From positions 10,750,476 to 10,793,975 of the forward strand of contig CM022665.1 of assembly GCA_012295275.1 (NCBI GenBank): a stretch of DNA of 43,500 nt, given 5' to 3'. Origin of the DNA: Chrysomallon squamiferum. Its lineage: Eukaryota; Mollusca; Gastropoda; Neomphalida; Peltospiridae. The notes below the pieces were generated by a model. It was not told the DNA's origin, ran no database searches, and was given only the letters and a program-made list of their open reading frames with translations. This document shows positions 24,852 through 37,204 of this stretch, one piece after another (the stretch's first letter is position 1; the number at the start of each line of letters is the position of its first letter). The position numbers and the translations under genes were made by a program.

Positions 24852-24933
<82 letters not shown>
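24852..24933. repeat. (GA)n microsatellite, second of two related blocks
   Basis: An uninterrupted GA run of about 82 bp, followed by a flank (24934-25058) that is a diverged copy of 24280-24385. Confidence 0.95.
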
Positions 24934-24935
<2 letters not shown>

Positions 24936-25679
24936 TTTAGAACATAATATTAACGTGTTTCTTTTTTTTTAAATATTGTTATATCCTTATTATCTGTAAG
25001 ATATAATATACGAAAATGTTTCAACTTTAGACATATCTAACAATAACAAATTTGAATGTATGTGAGTATGTGTCTACATACCAACATATTTGACATATTT
25101 GTATTTACCCATGTTACTTAGTGAATTAGTTTAAAATAGAAACTGAAAAGGAAATATGTTAAACTGAAGCTTTCCTCTGTGGTCGATTAATATTAAAAAA
25201 AAATATGCAATGCTGCACGCTTTGTGCCACAAATTAAAACGTACAATGTACATTTATTGCTTTTTAAGCACTTTTCCGATGAAACATAAACCGTCCCTAT
25301 TGTTGTGGAGTATACGCTGTTTTCGAAAAATTAATAATCAAAGGCATAGTTTGGTATATATGAGAGCTTTCTTGAAACTTGATGACGGTAGATAATCCCC
25401 TTTGTTTCGAAAAACAACAATTGTTGTCGCCCACGAATCATTAATATCGACAAGTCAGCTGCTAATGGCCGCCATTCAAACATAAAGGTCAATGTATATC
25501 ATGATGGGGTGCGTGAAAATGACTCCAGCTAAATCCAGTCGGTCTGGACGATGGTGCCACAGTTCTTACTGGGCGAAGCCAGTCGATTATAGGGCAGACT
25601 ATATCACTTTCACCCATATTTGATGATTGTCGTCTGCGCTTAAATGGCGAGGTACCAATTTGGAATAATAATATATTAC

Positions 25680-26210
25680 ATTACATTAAAATATGCTATG
25701 ATGCAATATGGTTCTGTTTTATTCACTTCTGTACTGCACGGTGCAGTATGATATGGTATGGTACACAGTAAACAACGGCATGGTCTGGTATAGTATAATA
25801 TGATATGGAGTGCTATTATACGGTATGGTATGGTATTGGATGGTATGCTATGTTGTTATATTATGTCGTGATATTCTATAAATACAATCCCATTGGTATG
25901 GTATGGTATGGTAAGGCTTGGTATGGCACTGCATGGCATGATATATACGGTAAGGTGCTTCACGACAGTCTAGTTAAGTTTGGTATAATAAGTTAGGATG
26001 TGAAATAGTTTCCTGTGGTATGCAAGATATAGTGCGACATGGAATGATAGTATGATATGATATTGTATGGTTTGTACGTAGAGGTATGGTCTGATATGAT
26101 ATGGTATGGCAAAACAAAATATTACAGTATGTTACAGCAAGGTACGGCATGCTGTGGCATGACATCATAACATGGCATAGAATGGTACAGTGTGACGTGG
26201 TGCAAAAGTC
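25680..26210. repeat. Degenerate GGTAT/ATGGT pentanucleotide block
   Basis: TATGGTATGGTATGG-like units occur again and again over about 500 bp with many point changes and short interruptions. Best preserved around 25817-25850, 25892-25930 and 26090-26110. It reads as an old pentanucleotide satellite. Confidence 0.75.
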
Positions 26211-28130
26211 AGATATACAACTAACAGTCAGACAGAAACACTTTTTGTTTTTTAATTTTATATATATATAATAACAATAATTTTATTCATCTAACCAGAC
26301 TGCTCATTTCATTAGTTAAAACAATCCATTCTCCTGTTCATTTATTTATTCGTTCGAAGATTTATCCTTCCCTCTTCGTTCGTTCGATCATTCATTCTTC
26401 CCTCCTCACTCGTTTCATTATTCTTTCTAGTTTTTCATTCATTCTTCCATCTTCATTCGTACTTTTCTTCATTCTTTCAGTTATTTCTGCATCAAAATAA
26501 CGCGAAGAAGCAAAAATATCTATGCACATACGGCAAAATTTCAAAGCCAAACAAGGAGTACCGTTAGATAGTTTGTGTATACATACATCTTGCTGATCTC
26601 TGGCACGAGAATTTAAAATTATATTTTCTCGCCTTTTAAGTTTTCTAACTGGAGTCAAGCCAACCCTTCATATTTTTAACCCATAATTGATTGGGACATT
26701 ATATTTTACATACATTACTGGCAGATTAAAGAAAGAAATAAAGAAAGAAAAGAAGATTGAAAGAAAGAAAAAAAAAAAAAGAAAAAAAAAGGATAAAACG
26801 ATGGGAAGGGAAGAAACCTATATAGAGGTAAAAAGTATATTTATTGCATTCACAACTTTGACCTTTTTCCTCCTCTGTTTTTTGGTTAAGCACATGTACT
26901 GAAATGTTATGAAATTTTAAGACATCTTTTAACTAAACAACGTTTACCATGTCTATACGTAATCTGTGATACTCGGCACCTAGGAAATCTTTAAGGGAAA
27001 GCATTTTATCATTTGTAACAACTACATGGGGAAAATAAATTAAATAAAGAAACCAAAATTTGAAAAAGAAATTTTATGTTTGTTTGTCTATGTATGTATA
27101 TATATGTATGTATGTATGTACATATATATGGAATCCAAGAGCAAAACAGACTCCGAAATCTTTAAGGAATAGCATTATTGCATCTGCATCAGCTCCAGGA
27201 AAAACAACCACACAAAACAAATATTTGAAATTCAAGAATGAAACACATTAAATGGCAGATATACATTTTCAAAAAGAGGCTGTCAACCTCACGCATATGA
27301 ATGATTTTTATTATAAAACAAAAAAGATTTTAAAATTAATAAAATAATAATAATAATCGGAACGACTGAAATGAGGGGTTAACGTGCGCCAGTTACGCCC
27401 CTTGGATTCTCACTTTCTTTACTCGGCAGGCACAATTACTTATCTCACTGCCTCTCATCATTGAACACTTTAGCTTCCAGACAACTCATATTTATACCTG
27501 CATTTTGAACATTTTAACTTCAACGAAAATAAATACCTAACACATCTGAATAAATGAATGAATATCGGTTTGCGTCACCTCGCATTAATACCCTGAAACT
27601 GTAACATAAAAAACTAAGTGATAAGGCCGTGAATGCAAAACAACAATAGCAAGAGACTGAAATTAAAAAATTCTGATATATTAAAACACAACGATGTATA
27701 TGCATGCATTTTAGCGTTTTGCTACTGCGGTCACTAATACTGTTACTACTACTACAGATATTGTTTTTTTTTTACCAGTTACGAAAGACTGTAATTACCA
27801 ATAGGGTTATAGTTGAAAACTGAGACAAAATGTAAGGTAAGTATGTTAAAAATTAAAAATCAACCTTGATGCTGCATAATAAAAAAAAAATAGCTGTAAA
27901 TTTAAACCAAGAAACACACTATTTAAATGTTTTATATGTGAAATTATATTGATTTGTCTTGCATAGCTTCACTGTTCGAGTTTTTCATCGAATGGCTTAT
28001 ACATATACCACAAGTAAATACATCTCATTTAGTAACATCGATATTATCTGGCTATGCAGTACAGTGTACATGAATTTGTTGGTTATGTGTATAAAAGTAC
28101 TTGTATGTATATCTGTGTTTTATGTGTAAA

Positions 28131-28172
28131 TATGTATATATACTCTTGCGCTTTTAATAATATTAATATACA

Positions 28173-28212
<40 letters not shown>

Positions 28213-28266
28213 CAGCTATATGGGTCTATATTAATATTATTAAAAGCATAAGAGTGTATGCATATA
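28131..28266. repeat. 40-bp inverted repeat around a (CA)n loop
   Basis: The left arm (28131-28170) ends CTTTTAATAATATTAATATA, and the right arm (28227-28266) is its reverse complement at 34 of 40 positions. All six differences are transitions. The 56-bp spacer is mainly (CT)n and (CA)n. No target-site duplication was found. Confidence 0.8.
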
Positions 28267-29419
28267 TATACATATATATATATATATATAAATTGACAAT
28301 AATTTAAAATTATTTTATAATAGTAGATTCTGTAACTAATCACTAATGCATGCAACCGTTAGTTCAGTCAGTAACTTTAGTGTTTGAAATAATGGTGTGA
28401 ATTACGATTATATCTTCCAGTAAACAGTTCAGTTTACATCCCATAACAGCAAATTTCGATAGATATTCCTTTTTACTTAGATGAACCTAGAGCGAATTAG
28501 TGCACTGGCCTATAGAAACAGTTTTATAGTTATATTATGTGAATGTATGTATGTATGTATGTTTGTTTGCATGTTTGCATGTATGTTTATATGTATATAT
28601 TCATATACACAAATACACACACATACGTGTGTGTGTGTGTAAGAAGAAAGAAGTGTCACTTATTCAGTTTTCACTGTTCTGAAGAATAACAGTATACGCA
28701 GCAAGTAATTGGATACAGTAAAACGCAGTTCAAGATAGTTTAATAATATTTATCATTAAAAATTTAATTTGTTCGTGTAATCACTGATATTGTAACAAAA
28801 ACATTTAATATTTCCGATAACTGAGTTAAAAAATATTAAAATAATAATAAGAAGAAGAAAAACAAAAACAAACCAAATCAAAATCTGAAGCAAATGTTTA
28901 ACGTTAATAATGATGATGATGATAATTACAAAAACCAATAAAATAATAATAATAATAATAATCATTATCATTATCATCATCATCATAATAACAGTATCTA
29001 CAGCAACGACAAAGACAATAAGGTCATGTATAAGACAATAAGTACTAAAAAAATAAATATTTAAACAAAAAATTTCTCGACTACGATTTTGTAATTTATC
29101 AAAGATAAAACACTCGAAATCCTTTCAGCTTTGTCATTATCCTCGAGTGGCCGTCAGATCTGTATTACATTATATTAATATATAAACATGGCCTTAATGG
29201 ATTGGCGTATACCGCGAAGGAAGCAGTTTTCAATATTCATTTAACAAAAGGCAAATCTTTTGTCAACGTTATTTTATTTAAACCGCTAACTACAGCAAGG
29301 TTTTCCTGACCTTGTTGTCATGTTTACTGCCATTGTACCGCGTGTAACCTTTTAAAAAATATAAAATTAATGATAATAATAAAGAAGAAGAAGAAAAGAA
29401 AGAAAGAAAAAAAAACTTC

Positions 29420-29809
29420 TTATGATAATAAATCTGTCCGGCGTTTGGCTCTTTCCCTCGATGGAAAGGGGTGAAAAAATTAGAACGACAATGGCCCCGT
29501 GTTGGTTACTCGACAGATAGCGGGGTGTGTTCTGGAGAGGGGTCGGATTACGCCACTCTGGAAGTGTAATTCGCTACCACAAAGCGCCAGAATTGCCGAC
29601 ACATGCTCCGCATGTTATTAGTATCAATATGGAAGATCGGGTTGCAGGCGTCTCGGCTTACAAGTCAATACGCTGCGAGTTTAACCAGTATCGTATACCG
29701 AAGCCCTACCAAATCGACTAGACAGTCGGAGCAATAGCAGTAGCTCTTTTCGCAAGCTTCCATAATTTTCTTCTTTTTTTTTTCTTTTTCCTTTTTCTTC
29801 TTCTTCACC
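29420..29809 (+). promoter_or_regulatory. Candidate promoter and 5'UTR of the orphan first-exon gene
   Basis: CpG-containing and less AT-rich than its surroundings. It ends in a long pyrimidine tract directly before the start codon at 29810. Upstream start codons open small ORFs, for example 29603-29731 (42 codons) and 29629-29721 (30 codons, starting MEDRVAGVSAYKS). Both close before the main start and could reduce translation of the main ORF. The transcription start is unknown. Confidence 0.4.
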
Positions 29810-29914
29810 ATGGAAAGTGAAAAAGAAAACAACAACAACAACAACGCTTCAGATTCCGAGCCTTCTCGAGTAGCGAATTTGAAAATTAAACAAGAACCAG
29901 ACGACGAGTTCAAG
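29810..29914 (+). CDS. Orphan first coding exon of a probable nuclear regulator
   Basis: 35 codons opening in a near-ideal Kozak context (CACCATGG) and ending in phase 0 at a consensus donor (AAG|GTAAGT). The peptide is acidic with an Asn run (MESEKENNNNNNASDSEPSR) and then VANLKIKQEPDDEFK. IKQE fits the SUMO-acceptor pattern psi-K-x-E, and IKQEPDD-like motifs are common in transcription factors and chromatin proteins; that is the only hint of function. No further exon that continues in phase could be found up to 43,500, so the first intron would be over 13 kb or the gene continues elsewhere. I do not recognise the gene. The exon could be a chance ORF, but the Kozak, donor and local composition agree. 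Confidence 0.55.
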
Positions 29915-31319
29915 GTAAGTTTGTTTCATATTCTTGAATAAAGTCTTATACGATCTTATCGTCAGACTTTTTCACTGTTACGTCGTCTGCTTTCTCATTT
30001 CTAATAATACCCAGTAGAAAACATGCGTACTATATTATTTCCTAATTATTTACGAGTTTTATAATACTGCTTAACAACTACTTCGCTAACGATATTAACC
30101 GGTATTACCCAGGTAAATTTACTGGACATATAATTAGTTTTTTCCGTTTGGCATTTGATTCCGTGGATTCTGCATGCCTTTCTCGGTTTCACAGAGAGCG
30201 CTGTCTAAATATAATCCTCTCCACTTTGATCGTATGTGAAGGTTCACTTTTACTTTGGATTTTATACCAGCCCAGACAGACTGCTGGATAACTTGATAAA
30301 GTGTATGTTGTCATTTTACATTGTGCCACATTTAATATCGCCACAGCAAACGAAGTGTAACTTGTAAAACCAGTCTAACGGAAACGAGTTACCGAAGGCC
30401 AAAAGGACTTGTTACAACTATTTTTATTATTATATATCTATTATTATTTTATCATTATTTATGTGCTGTTATTTTTTTTTTTTTTTTTTTTATTAGTTTT
30501 GGTAATTTTATTTCTACTATGTAGTATTGTTAACGAATATCTATCGATATTACACCAAAGAAGATTTCTTTTCGCTAACAGAATAAAATACAGCGGTTTT
30601 ATATAAAGGCTTGTTGGTTCGAATCCACAGACACGATATTTTAAATAGTACGTTAACCATTTTACCTTTTAAACATGATTTATCACACTTTAATCATTTA
30701 AAATATATATGAAATTAAAATTTCAATTAATATCTTGATTATAAAAGATAGTTCCAATTTACGATAAAATGTCCGTACATCTGTACGTGAGTGAATTCAG
30801 TTACAACAACTCTAGAACATTTAATCACAGCTCCATATTTACTTCTTTTTTTTTTTTTTTTTTTACAGGAAAATGTATTTATCGATTTTCTGTTTGTAAT
30901 ATTTGCAATCGGATTAGGTTATTTTTATTCCCTCTAACAGAAAAATAAAAATAATAATATTAAAAACAAATAAACGTTGGATTTGTATTTGTTTATCTGA
31001 AATTAGTCCGGTCACACAGTAACACATTTTTTTTTTTTTTTTTTTTTTTTAAAGTTTATTTTTTATTTTTATTTTTAAATATATTTTTATTATGTGTCAA
31101 TCGTTAGGTTCAGCTAACGTACCAGCTCGGGTGAGAAGGTCTCGAATCTTTGTCACAGTATACTTTTTAAAAACAGGGTGACGTAACCTCAAATGCGCAG
31201 GTTTCATTTTCTAAATATAGAACTGTATTTATAAACGTACTTCATTAAAACTGTAAAGAGTTTTAAGCAAGATAAGCCGTGAATTGTTTATTTATACATT
31301 TGCTCTGTTCTTAATAGTA

Positions 31320-32000
31320 CTAGTAAAAATAGTAGTAGTAGTAGTAGTAGTAGTGCTAACAGTAGCTGGTGTTGGTGATGGTGTTGCTGTTGTTGCATTA
31401 ATATTGTAAGTAGGAGTAATAATAATAATAGAGGTACAAGTAGCATTAGTATAGTAGTAGTAGTAGTAGTAGTAGTAGCATTAGCTTAGTAGTAGTATAA
31501 TTGTTACAGTTGTTGTAACAGTTGTAGTAGTAGTACAGAAGTAGGATTTTTGTTATTGTTGTAGTACTATTATTACTCAGATAATGATAATGATGATTAT
31601 AATGATGGCTATAATTGACTGCAGTAGTAGCAGCAGTAGTAGCAGCAGCAGTAGTAGTAGATGTAGTTTTTACAGATCTCTGACATAATTCAATGTCTAA
31701 AGAGTCTACCAGTAAGCATATAAAGTAATTGTTTCATATTTGTTCTCTACAAATATACAGTATTCTGCCAAAAACACAGAATAGTGTTTACTGCTTCTGG
31801 TGACTTTGGAGCGGTTGTAGTAGTAGTTGTTGTTGTAGAAGGGGTGGAATTGATAATGGTAAATGGGGGTAGTAGTAGTACTAGTTGTAGTAGTAGTAGT
31901 AGCAGTAGTAGTAATATTAGTAGTAGTAGTAACAGTAGCAGCAGCAGCAGTGACAGTAGTGGTAACCGTAGTATTAATAATAGTAATATTAAAAAAATAA
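31320..32000. repeat. Degenerate (AGT)n trinucleotide block
   Basis: AGT/TAG units predominate on the + strand with interspersed GTT and ATT units, best at 31332-31353, 31452-31479 and 31870-31960. It encodes only homopolymer-like Ser or Leu runs, which I do not take as genes. Confidence 0.8.
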
Positions 32001-33195
32001 TAATAAAAAAAAAAAAATAAAATAAAAATGTAAATACGAAATTAATAATAAAGAAACAAGATGAATATATCATCATATTACCTGGTTACGACAACTACAG
32101 ATACCATAAACAAATTTAAAACAAAAAATAATAATAATAAAAACAATAATAGAAAATAATTGCGTGATATGCTCTGTAATTTTAACTGTTATTCAGATAT
32201 CATTTTCTTTTAGCAAATGTAAATACACAATTGTATTTTTATTTCTTAGCTAGTAAAGCTTCTTTTCTTTTACCAATCTTCAGATATTTTTTTATTTTCC
32301 CGCTGAAAACAGTGGGAAGAGGTCTGTTCAGTGCACATTTCTATTTATTTATTATTATTATTTTATTTTTTTTAAAACTTTTTGGCTTTTAGCTTAGTAT
32401 ATATGTAATGTGACACCGTCTTAGTTAAGTAAACTACATAATATAAATGATAAAAGACTGAATCAAAGACTGATATAGACATGATGAAGACCTAAATTAT
32501 AGGAAGCAACAACTCTCAAGCTTTTACACGGAATATAAGTCTGAATTAACAACTGAACTGAAATTCCATACAATCCCATCATACTAAGATACCTTAAGCT
32601 GCAGCCTTTTACCCTTGTGCATGTATTTAAATTCAGCTCGGCATTGGACATATGGGTTATGTAAAGACAGTCACATTGTAATCTGATAAAATAATACACT
32701 AAGCAGAATTTGTTCAATGGGAAAGCAGCATATTTGTCGGTAATAATTTAAAAACTGAATACATCGTATTCTGTAGCGGCTTTTGTTTCTTCTTTGTCGT
32801 CTGCTTTTACTGTCAGTTAACAAGTGTTTGTTTGCAGTATAAATATTTAGCATCAACGTTGAATTTCCATAGAGCTGTCACAGCATGTACGCATGATTCA
32901 CTGACAAAACATTAGATTAGGTAAGAAGGTGAATCTGATGCCCGTGTCTAGTGAGACACTTGAGAGTTTAATGGATTTTTATTTCACATTTTGTGACCAT
33001 TAATAATTTAAGTTACGTATATTTATTAGTATATCATGTTCATATTACGGTACTTCATAATTTACAAGTTATCTGGTGTATCTACTTTATCGGACGTTTT
33101 CTGTTTTATTCTTTTATCAGAAATGTGTAAACGCAGGTAGAGAAACATGCCTATATATGCGTGTGTGTGAGTGTGCATATATACACCCATACACT

Positions 33196-33231
33196 TTTGC
33201 ATATATATATATATATATATACATACATAGA

Positions 33232-33282
<51 letters not shown>

Positions 33283-33400
33283 TACACACATTCTTTGTTA
33301 TTGTTATTATTATTACTGTTACTATTACTATTACTACTTCTACTACTACTGCTATTATTGTTATTATTATTATCATTATTATTATTATTATTATTATTAT
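33196..33400. repeat. Compound (TA)n, (CA)n and (ATT)n microsatellite
   Basis: TA run at about 33200-33220, CA run at about 33233-33290, then a degenerate ATT/ACT run to 33400. Confidence 0.9.
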
Positions 33401-34007
33401 ACAATGATATTATCGCGACATCCTATCCGGGATATATGTCATAGCGAACAATGAATCATTCACATGGACTGCACAAAATCGTTGCCTCCGTATCTAAACG
33501 CTGTTGTTGCGGATGTTGCGATGGTGTCGTGTAGAATTACACCTGAACGTGATACAAGACACTGAATATGACAGAATATCATGTTACCTGCTGCAATTTC
33601 CATCGATTTGCCTCCAAAAGCAGATGAGATAATTGGTATATAGAACCACATGGCAAGATAATTATCGTGCACAAAACGAGAAAAGTGCTTATAAAAATTT
33701 ATGAGTTTAAAATTCATGTCGTCTCAGGATTTAACTTTAAAGTGAATAGGACTCTAGCGTGGAGGCATGGAGGTATAAGAGGCGTGTTTTTTTTTTTTTT
33801 TTTTTTTTTTTCTTTTGCCCCAAAGCGCTCCTAGTTTCTAGATCATCATGCCCTCACGAAGTCATCTGTAGCGTGGGTGTAATGTGTGTTTTAAAATCCA
33901 GTGACTAATGATGACATAAGTGACCCCCATCCTGCTAGTCGACAGAAATCGCCTTTGTATTACTTTAATACATTAACCATTTAAAGGAGACGTTTGTTTT
34001 TATGTAA

Positions 34008-34094
<87 letters not shown>

Positions 34095-34096
34095 CG
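34008..34096. repeat. (ATT)n then (GTT)n microsatellite
   Basis: About 13 ATT units switch directly to about 15 GTT units, a typical transition-derived compound repeat. Confidence 0.92.
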
Positions 34097-34654
34097 TCGT
34101 TGTTCTAAAATTTAATGTCTGTATGCCAGGTTCAAAGAGAAATGAGAAGTAGAAACACTAATTTGGTAGTATCCATTGCTACATAATGTACATACATACA
34201 TGCGTATGTACGTACGAACATACTACATGCATGCATACATACATATACACACACATACATATATATGCACAGCCACACTCATATATACAGACATGTCCAT
34301 AATACATACACACATTCATACACCTACATTTACATAATTACATACATAAAACACACATCCAAACATTGAAACAGCCATAGAGATATATTATACATAAATA
34401 AGCAGTCAGAAACGAATTTGAATTTGTTCGAATGTTCATTTTCACTTATGTTCAAGTACTCTGTAATTCTGAAGGTCATATGCATTGTAACATGAAGCTC
34501 GATATTCATGATGACTAATATCAAATGGTGTAATTTAAATCCGAAATACGTATTTGATCCGACCACCGACTACCTGATACTGGTAAAGTATATCTAATCT
34601 AATTTTCCTGTATGTGTATATGTAATTTGTATAAATTGATAATGAAATACAGTT

Positions 34655-34835
34655 TGACACTCTTTTCTACTTCATTTTGTATTGTCACTTTAAAAAGTTA
34701 ATAGATTATTACCTATCAAACCAGTATTGTTTTCATGTAATGACTATGAGAGGAAAGGCCGCTTCTGTAGCTCGGTGGGCTACTCTTACCGATTAGCAAC
34801 AACAGATCGTTAATATGCACCTTCTCATAGTTCTT
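34655..34835 (-). mobile_element. Diverged molluscan-type SINE fragment, minus strand
   Basis: Read on the minus strand it contains GGTGCATATTAACGATC, then TTGCTAATCGGTAAGAGTAG, then CCCAC and CCTTTCCTCTC. These follow the body of the same SINE seen at 13771-13980 (consensus GGTGCATATAAAAGATCCC, GCTAATCGAAAAGAGTAGCC, TTTCCTCTC). The conserved part is about 34,735-34,825; the 3' tail toward 34,655 is poorly preserved, and the 5' part runs into an (ATT)n array. Confidence 0.6.
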
Positions 34836-34877
34836 ACTTATTTTATTATTACTATTGTTGTTGTTGTTGTTACCATT

Positions 34878-34884
34878 ATTACTG

Positions 34885-34946
<62 letters not shown>

Positions 34947-34947
34947 T
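34878..34947. repeat. (ATT)n microsatellite
   Basis: More than 20 near-perfect ATT units, at the 5' side of the minus-strand SINE fragment. Confidence 0.95.
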
Positions 34948-35998
34948 TTATTTTTATTTATGTTTAATTATTTTATTTTTTATTTTTTTTTATTTTAAGA
35001 TATAATTCTAACCATTGAATCACTGTGTGCTCACCAGATTCATATATGTCATGACTTGTAAAAAATACAAGATTATTTAATTAAATTCATTCACATTTCA
35101 CTACTTACAGTGTACATATTTATTACGATATACGTGTATGTTTATGTATGCATGTATATATGTATGTATACGGATGGATGGCTATAGAAAGACCGATAGA
35201 TGCGTAACACTTTTTGGAGTGATCTTTTCTTTTTCTGCTCACAGTATTGCTACAGTTCGGTTACACGATAATTTATAACAATTTGTCTTCTCCCCTGTCC
35301 TTTTCCCACGCCAAACAAAGCAACACCATACATCCTTTTATACTGCACTCTACGAAGCACATACAAGTCAGACATATTTCTATTTAAAAGTACTTTGTAA
35401 CAGTGGGAAATATATGTTACCTGATTACTTGAAAAGAAGTTTTTAAAAAATTTTATTCTGTAATAATGTTGTTGTTTTTTCGTTATCTTTATTATACGCA
35501 TATTATGAAGCATAATGACGATTTCATTGTATGTGTGTATGTGTATTCCTTCAGCGGGCTCCACTTCACACTCTCTGTAACTAATACCCCAGTGTCACCC
35601 ACCGCCCCTGTGGGCGTGTTTACTTTATTAACTGTTCCTTGTAAGCGTAACAAATGACAGATGACAAGCATATATAGAATAAATGATAGAGTATTTTTCC
35701 TTATAAATTCAAGATGACTGTCGACTGATAGTTGCTAGGATCGAATCGTGATATCGCCCAGAGATAACTGTTTTTTTGTTTTGTCTCTTAAGACACTAAT
35801 GCTGACATGGTGATGGTGAAACGATATTATGTTACTTAGGTGGGTGTGTATGTTTGTGTGGGTGTGTGTAAGTACATTTTTTTGGTATGTATGTATGTAG
35901 GTATTTACGTTCTACAAAGAACAAAATTCAATACAGATAATAAAAAAACAATTTATAATTCTGAAACAAAGGTACGTGTCACTAATTCTTGCTTTTTT

Positions 35999-36029
<31 letters not shown>

Positions 36030-36379
36030 CTGTTGTTGTTTCTATGGTGTTTTAAACGTCTGTTATATTGCACAGTTAAGAGCAGAGAACAGATGAAAGA
36101 AATTTAAACTGATAAGAACTATTTTAATAGGACTGCTAAGCTTACTGCGAGTAGAAAAGATTTCTGTTACATAACCATTCTTTTGTTCTTTTGTTCGTTA
36201 TTATCTGGTCAGACTGTATGTCATCAGAGACTTTCCATATTAAATTGTATATTGTTTGTTTCGTTTATATTTAATACCGTTCACTGTAAAATGATAACCT
36301 TTTGTAGAATAATTTTAGATAATTCCTATCCGTTTCTGCGATTAAATCTTAATGTAATCCGAATTTTGCTTGGTGAAGC

Positions 36380-36539
36380 AGGTATTATTATTATTTATTA
36401 TTATTATTGTTATTGTTATTGCTGTTGTAATCATCATCATTAACATCAACATTATTATCATGATTATTATTATCATCATTATCACCATTGTTATCATCTT
36501 TATTATCAATATTATTACCATCATTATCATCAACACTGA

Positions 36540-36587
<48 letters not shown>

Positions 36588-36632
36588 TACCATCATCATC
36601 ATCATTACTATTTTAGTTTTTTTCTGTTATTT

Positions 36633-36663
<31 letters not shown>

Positions 36664-36665
36664 TT
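36380..36665. repeat. Degenerate (ATT)/(ATC) block ending in (TTTA)n
   Basis: Trinucleotides ATT and ATC alternate for more than 200 bp, with a pure ATT core at 36541-36585, followed by a TTTA run at about 36634-36665. Confidence 0.9.
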
Positions 36666-37055
36666 CATTCATTTCAGACTGGAAAGTTTATTATAAAATT
36701 TTAATTCCGTCTCACTAATAAAAAGAAATGGTTTTAACAGTACATGAATTATTTCACATTTAATTGTTATTCACGGGATCGTTCACACAAGATCATTTTC
36801 TTGAACCGGTTTTCTCTTACAACATTTGATATTAGAAAAAAGAGACGAGTTTCCTCTTACGTTGACACCTCAGTTCACATGAGTTCATTTTCTTTTCTTT
36901 TTTTTCTTTGTTAGTAGCCACACTGAGACACAAGTTCGCAGTCGTGGCCAGTATTAGACGAGCGATGGTAACGGGTTAGTAGTATTAGGGTTAAGAGGGA
37001 AAGAAATTCTGAATATTATATTTCAAGACCAGCAAATGGTATGGATACCGGCAAA

Positions 37056-37056
<1 letters not shown>

Positions 37057-37149
<93 letters not shown>
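37057..37149. repeat. (TG)n then (GA)n microsatellite
   Basis: TG run at 37057-37100 with one A interruption, switching to a pure GA run at 37101-37149. Confidence 0.95.
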
Positions 37150-37151
<2 letters not shown>

Positions 37152-37204
37152 AGACAGATCGACAGAGAAAGATGCAGCAGACTGAAAGAGAGGAGCACAG
37201 ACAA

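Larger units (their letters stand above)
23150..29400. other. Intergenic sequence rich in simple repeats; no gene seen
   Basis: Apart from the repeats listed separately, there are short runs of unique AT-rich DNA and no exon I can defend. A less AT-rich patch at about 25,490-25,680 stands out. The minus-strand ORF at 26392-26658 and the + strand ORFs near 26,687 and 27,060 have low-complexity or unrecognised products. Confidence 0.45.

Noticed and set aside
26392-26658. Minus-strand ORF rich in Arg, Lys and Glu
   Set aside because: Much of it is produced by degenerate TTCATT/TTCGTT-type simple sequence.
30600-30640. Perfect B-box-like string GGTTCGAATCC, possible tRNA or SINE
   Set aside because: No A box or cloverleaf can be built in the preceding 80 bp, so it is at best a remnant.
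31747-32076. Long Leu, Ser or Thr homopolymer ORFs in simple repeats (also near 33,100, 36,400, 40,300 and 41,900)
   Set aside because: They are translations of microsatellites in several frames at once.
33460-33717. Minus-strand ORF with a membrane-like segment (NYLAMWFYIPIISSAFGG)
   Set aside because: Faintly like a transporter helix, but there is no convincing family motif and no supporting neighbouring exon.
34758-34790. tRNA-like A box on the + strand (TAGCTCGGTGGG)
   Set aside because: No B box follows at tRNA spacing, and the same bases read on the minus strand match the SINE body.
35555-35640. Possible + strand exon between TTCCTTCAG and GTAAGC
   Set aside because: The only open frame is out of phase with the exon ending at 29914, and the peptide matches nothing I know.
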